From Paenochrobactrum glaciei (lineage in GTDB: Bacteria > Pseudomonadota > Alphaproteobacteria > Rhizobiales > Rhizobiaceae), in NCBI RefSeq assembly GCF_039522165.1, contig NZ_BAAADE010000005.1:103760-167759 (forward strand): a stretch of DNA of 64,000 nt, written 5' to 3'. A model generated the notes under the pieces. It was not told the origin of the DNA. It saw only the letters and a program-made list of their open reading frames with translations, and made no database searches. A program made the position numbers and the translations under genes. This document shows, piece by piece, positions 60,961 through 64,000 of this stretch (its first letter is position 1; each line of letters begins with the position of its first letter).

Positions 60961-61692
60961 ATGGCATGCCTATATATAAGTGATGCACCGTTTCGGCGCT
61001 GCTATATAAAGGCTTACAATGATAAGCGGAGTTTTGAGCAATTGCGTATCGATACGATTGAAGATGTAGAGACAGGCTTGGAAGCTTTGCTACAGCTCGA
61101 CCCGCGGCTGCAAGTTATTCGTGATTATGCAGGGCAATTGCCATTACGGCGTAATCCGGCTGGTTTTGAAAGCTTAGCGTCGATCATTGTTGGTCAGCAG
61201 GTTTCCATTGCCAGTGCGGCGGCGATCTGGGCGCGCTTCAAACAGCATATTAATCCGCTGACACCGGAAAACTATCTGGAGCAGGGGGCAGAGGTTTGGA
61301 AACTGACCGGATTATCGCGTCCGAAGCAAAAGACATTTCAGCATTTATCGGCTGCACTGATTGAGGGACAGCTGGATTTGCCGTCCTTAACCACAATGCC
61401 GGTGGATGATGCGATGGCTCAGCTCACCGCCATTCACGGTATCGGCCCTTGGACGGCAGAAGTTTATTTGCTTTTTGCCGAAGGGCATGTGGATATTTTT
61501 CCGTCCGGAGATGTGGCTTTGCAGGAGGCGGTTGCGCGGGCGTTTGGTTTTGACAGCCGGCCGAGTGCAAAAGAGTTGAGCCTTTTGGCTAAAGACTGGT
61601 CGCCTTGGCGCGGGATCGCAGCGCGCTTGTTTTGGGCTTATTATGCGGCTTCAAGAGGCAAAGAAGCGGCACCCGTTATGTCTGTTATGTGA
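60961..61692 (+). CDS. DNA-3-methyladenine glycosylase II (AlkA-like)
   Basis: 243 residues from ATG 60961. A TTG at 61042 preceded by GGAG would give a protein starting near IDTIEDVE, closer to the domain boundary, so the start is uncertain. HhH-GPD glycosylase: SLASIIVGQQVSIASAAAIWARF (about 72-95), hairpin LTAIHGIGPWTAEVYLLFAEG (about 156-176) and the catalytic Asp in IFPSGDVALQ. Removes alkylated purines from DNA. It lacks the N-terminal Ada-like domain of E. coli AlkA. Confidence 0.87.
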   Translation: MACLYISDAPFRRCYIKAYNDKRSFEQLRIDTIEDVETGLEALLQLDPRLQVIRDYAGQLPLRRNPAGFESLASIIVGQQVSIASAAAIWARFKQHINPLTPENYLEQGAEVWKLTGLSRPKQKTFQHLSAALIEGQLDLPSLTTMPVDDAMAQLTAIHGIGPWTAEVYLLFAEGHVDIFPSGDVALQEAVARAFGFDSRPSAKELSLLAKDWSPWRGIAARLFWAYYAASRGKEAAPVMSVM

Positions 61693-61926
61693 GATTTACA
61701 TCACTTGACCACATATCTGTGTGTGATTGCAGCTCTTTTTCGTTTTTTGCTTCACATTTCTGTAACACCGGCCTTACATTATCACTTCAGGTTTCTGCTG
61801 GGGCGGTTCCTATTTAGTCGGTAGTTAGCGAGCCGTTCTACGTTTTATTTCTGCGCGTTTTTGTAACCCATCACGCTTCATTTAGCACGATGGTGAAATG
61901 CTTGATAGAACTGTAGGAGGTGTTAC

Positions 61927-62484
61927 TTGACTATAGCTGTTTCTCCCAACGGCTTGCCGGCATTGGTGCTGAATGCGGATTACAGGCCGCTCAGTTATTA
62001 CCCTTTATCATTGTGGTCATGGCAGGATGCGATCAAGGCTGTGTTTCTTGATCGGGTGAATATTGTCGCTGAATATGAACATGAAGTGGCATCGCCTTCA
62101 TTTTCCATGCGGCTACCCAGTGTGATTTGTCTGAAATCCTATGTGAAGCCGCCGCGTTATCCGGCTTTTACCCGCTTTAATGTATTTTTGCGCGATAGGT
62201 TTGAGTGCCAATATTGTGGCTCATCGCATGAATTGACATTTGATCATGTTATTCCGCGTTGCCATGGTGGTGAAACCACATGGGATAATATTGTGGCGGC
62301 TTGTTCGCCGTGTAATTTCAGAAAAGGCGGGTTGATGCCGGCTGCTGCCAAAATGTGGCCGCGTCAGAAGCCCTATCAGCCGAGTGTGCAGCAATTGCAC
62401 ACGAATGGACGGTTATTTCCGCCCAATCATGTGCATCAAAGCTGGCTCGACTTTTTATATTGGGATGCCGAGCTGGAGCCGTAG
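61927..62484 (+). CDS. HNH endonuclease
   Basis: 185 residues from a TTG start at 61927, which follows an excellent AGGAGGTG site at the right distance. N-terminal region VLNADYRPLSYYPLSLWSWQDAI is conserved in this housekeeping HNH family of alphaproteobacteria and cyanobacteria. The HNH core (about 96-140) reads FECQYCGSSHELTFDHVIPRCHGGETTWDNIVAACSPCNFRKG, with two CxxC zinc pairs. Probable nuclease in DNA repair; target unknown. Convergent with dsbB, seven bases apart, with no terminator between. Confidence 0.87.
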   Translation: MTIAVSPNGLPALVLNADYRPLSYYPLSLWSWQDAIKAVFLDRVNIVAEYEHEVASPSFSMRLPSVICLKSYVKPPRYPAFTRFNVFLRDRFECQYCGSSHELTFDHVIPRCHGGETTWDNIVAACSPCNFRKGGLMPAAAKMWPRQKPYQPSVQQLHTNGRLFPPNHVHQSWLDFLYWDAELEP

Positions 62485-62491
62485 TCTATAT

Positions 62492-63025
62492 TCAAGCCTT
62501 GCGGGTAGAAAACGCGCCAAAGAAACCGATAGCAGCAAACAATACGCTTGCCAGAATGTTCCAGCCCGGAAATGACAGGCCGAGGAAGTGTCCGGCAGCT
62601 TCATCACATGCAGGCGGGCGGATCTTATTGATATTGCCAAGCAGGCTGCCTGCTTCGGTGGTGATCGACATGGATGCGGTGCTGCAATCTGCAGGCCCCG
62701 GCCAATATTTTAGTTCCACGCCGGTGTGATAAATCGCCAGCATCAAGCTATAGCTCATCAGCAATGCACCAATCAGCAACAGCACGCGGGTTAAAACTGG
62801 TGACCACTTTGCTTTGGCAAAAAGAAATGCAGCGGCCATCAGTGGAATGCCAATATAATAAGGCGTGCGCTGCTCAAGGCACAATTTGCATGGCATGAAG
62901 CCGCCCCAATGTTCAAATGCCAATGCGGTTCCGACCGTGCCTGCCATACCAATAAACAAAATGGCGGCTGTCGCGGTCTGGATTTTATCCACCGGATGAT
63001 TGAGTGCTTTAAGGCTGAGGCTCAT
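62492..63025 (-). CDS. dsbB: Disulphide bond formation protein B (DsbB family)
   Basis: 177 residues with four membrane helices. First redox pair Cys46/Cys49 in GFMPCKLCLEQRTPYY; second periplasmic pair in PADCSTASMS and RPPACDEAA. DsbB reoxidises the periplasmic thiol oxidase DsbA and passes electrons to quinone. The VTT-domain gene lies 16 bases upstream on the same strand, so they are probably co-transcribed. Confidence 0.9.
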   Translation of the reverse strand: MSLSLKALNHPVDKIQTATAAILFIGMAGTVGTALAFEHWGGFMPCKLCLEQRTPYYIGIPLMAAAFLFAKAKWSPVLTRVLLLIGALLMSYSLMLAIYHTGVELKYWPGPADCSTASMSITTEAGSLLGNINKIRPPACDEAAGHFLGLSFPGWNILASVLFAAIGFFGAFSTRKA

Positions 63026-63041
63026 TTTTATACTCTTGTTC

Positions 63042-63632
63042 TTAAGCGTGGAAATATTTTACCGCGAAGAAAAGTGCGATCAATATGGCAGCAGCAAGGC
63101 CAGCCAGCATTCCAAGACGTTTTTCGATAAAATCACGAATAGGTTCACCATAGCGTTTTAAAAGCCAGGCGAGGAAAAAGAAACGGGCGCCGCGTGCTAC
63201 AATCGCAGATGCAATAAAGAGCCAGATATTCACACCTGCCGCGCCGGACAGAATCGTTACCACTTTGATCGGCGGCAAATGCGAAAGGCCCGATGTAATC
63301 AGCAGCAGCAGAATCGTATCGGCGCTGGTGGTGCCGCGCAAATGTTCAAACGAATCCAGTTTGCCATAAAGTTCGAGCACTGGTTTGGCGACAGCTTCAT
63401 AAGCGTAATAGCCCAAAAACCATCCGGCAATCCCGCCAAGCACGGAAGCAACTGTTGCGATGAACGCATAACGCCAGGTTTTATTCGGTTTTGCCAGTGC
63501 CATAGGAAGAAAAAGCACATCGGCAGGAATCAAAAAGACGGAGCTTTCAACAAAAGCGATGATGGCCAGCCAGTATTCGGCTGATTTTTTGGCAGCAAGA
63601 GAGATGGTCCAGTCATAAAGGCGTCGCAACAT
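63042..63632 (-). CDS. YqaA/DedA-like VTT-domain membrane protein
   Basis: 196 residues. VTT/SNARE-associated domain: AEYWLAIIAFVESSVFLIPADVLFLPMALAKPNKTWRYAFIATVASVLGGIAGWFLGYYAYE (about 18-80), the re-entrant loop signature, and IASAIVARGARFFFLAWLLKRYG near 150-172. DedA-type proteins move lipid carriers or phospholipids across the inner membrane; the substrate of the YqaA branch is not established. First gene of a two-gene unit with dsbB. Confidence 0.85.
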   Translation of the reverse strand: MLRRLYDWTISLAAKKSAEYWLAIIAFVESSVFLIPADVLFLPMALAKPNKTWRYAFIATVASVLGGIAGWFLGYYAYEAVAKPVLELYGKLDSFEHLRGTTSADTILLLLITSGLSHLPPIKVVTILSGAAGVNIWLFIASAIVARGARFFFLAWLLKRYGEPIRDFIEKRLGMLAGLAAAILIALFFAVKYFHA

Positions 63633-64000
63633 AGTATGGGTCTCGGATTGAAATCACCTTTCACCCGTAGTGAAAAAACATGAACCAAGCAAGGAAAGCT
63701 TGAAATGGCCGCTCTTGAAGGCTGAAATTTGTCCCCTATATATAAAGTGTAGAAATTAGCCCTGAAATCACCGTCGTTTCGATTCCTTTCTTGGTTCTGT
63801 TTTTTGGTTTCGTTTTGGTTAATTTTGTTAGTTTTCCCTGTTGAAAAGAATTTTTGATTTTTTGTTAGATTGTCGTTGACAGTTTTAGATTGGTTGCCCT
63901 ATAAGGCGAACAACGAGGGCGGCGGCGCTGCTAGCGGCAGGAAGCTTCGTCCTTAAGAGTGATTGATCAGTTGCGAGATTGGTTGATTGTTCGGCGGTAA
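63633..64000. other. Right-edge non-coding region with strong promoter
   Basis: 368 bases without a gene: AT-rich T-tract sequence up to 63875, the promoter below, then a GC-rich leader with GAGGGCGGCGGCGCTGCTAG. No 16S sequence is reached before the window ends. Confidence 0.6.
63876..63905 (+). promoter_or_regulatory. Strong sigma-70 promoter, probably of an rRNA operon
   Basis: TTGACA, 18 bases, TATAAG, preceded by a T/A-rich upstream region and followed by a GC-rich leader without a start codon. These are features of rhizobial rrn promoters. The rRNA link is an inference, as no rRNA lies inside the window. Confidence 0.65.

Overview
The window looks like core chromosome of an alphaproteobacterium of the order Rhizobiales, most like the Brucella/Ochrobactrum group (Brucellaceae). 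Evidence: a Cys-less L31 very close to the Brucella type, OpgC, an Irr-type iron box in front of an mbfA-like gene, BioR boxes in front of bioY and bioR, a PhyR/NepR/EcfG general stress locus, and a serC leader element of alphaproteobacterial type. Base composition looks moderate (roughly half GC, not computed exactly), lower than most Brucella relatives, so a lower-GC Brucellaceae genus is possible. I see no insertion sequence, prophage, CRISPR array or clear island; nearly all genes are intact housekeeping genes.

Layout. 1-6.1 kb: N-formylglutamate amidohydrolase family protein, DUF1244, prpE, a 55-residue membrane peptide, a GapR-like DUF2312 gene, and a biotin cluster (DUF1284, bioY, bioR) with three BioR boxes. 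6.4-15.5 kb: yebC, rpmE, an ABC half-transporter, a MotA/MotB-like motor pair of unknown function, suhB, efp, a Sel1-repeat protein and a ThiE-like protein. 15.8-20.8 kb: opgC, a candidate small RNA behind a CtrA box, rcdA-like DUF1465 with its own CtrA box, ruvCAB and ybgC. 21-28.5 kb: tolQRAB, pal, cpoB, tilS. 28.5-34.9 kb: ftsH (putative heat-shock promoter), glmM, a beta-barrel outer membrane protein (CtrA box), a GlsB-type stress protein (EcfG promoter), serC. 35-43 kb: serA, GNAT, purA, an unknown anchored protein, rpoH, rluD, DUF6476, tRNA-Glu. 43.5-49.6 kb: Fur/Mur-type regulator and a general stress response island (HWE kinase, DUF1328, phyR, nepR, ecfG, CHASE3 kinase, holin-like and DUF883 proteins). 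49.8-58.5 kb: exbB-exbD-tonB, macAB, dut, a class II amidotransferase, mbfA with an Irr box. 58.7-64 kb: glcB, a DNA glycosylase, an HNH endonuclease, dsbB, a VTT-domain protein, then a strong promoter and leader at the right edge that probably belongs to an rRNA operon.

How the parts connect. Several regulatory circuits can be read from the DNA: BioR on biotin uptake and on itself; EcfG-type promoters linking phyR/nepR/ecfG to nearby and distant targets, including a kinase operon that would feed back on the pathway; CtrA-type boxes at rcdA, at a small RNA candidate and at an outer membrane protein; Irr on mbfA; RpoH possibly on ftsH. Three ion-driven membrane motor systems are present: Tol-Pal, ExbBD-TonB and an orphan MotAB/ZorAB-like pair. 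The least understood parts are that motor pair, the Cys-rich DUF1284 protein linked to biotin uptake, the candidate CtrA-linked small RNA, and structured leaders of tolQ and purA. All family assignments come from reading motifs by eye; no database search was run.
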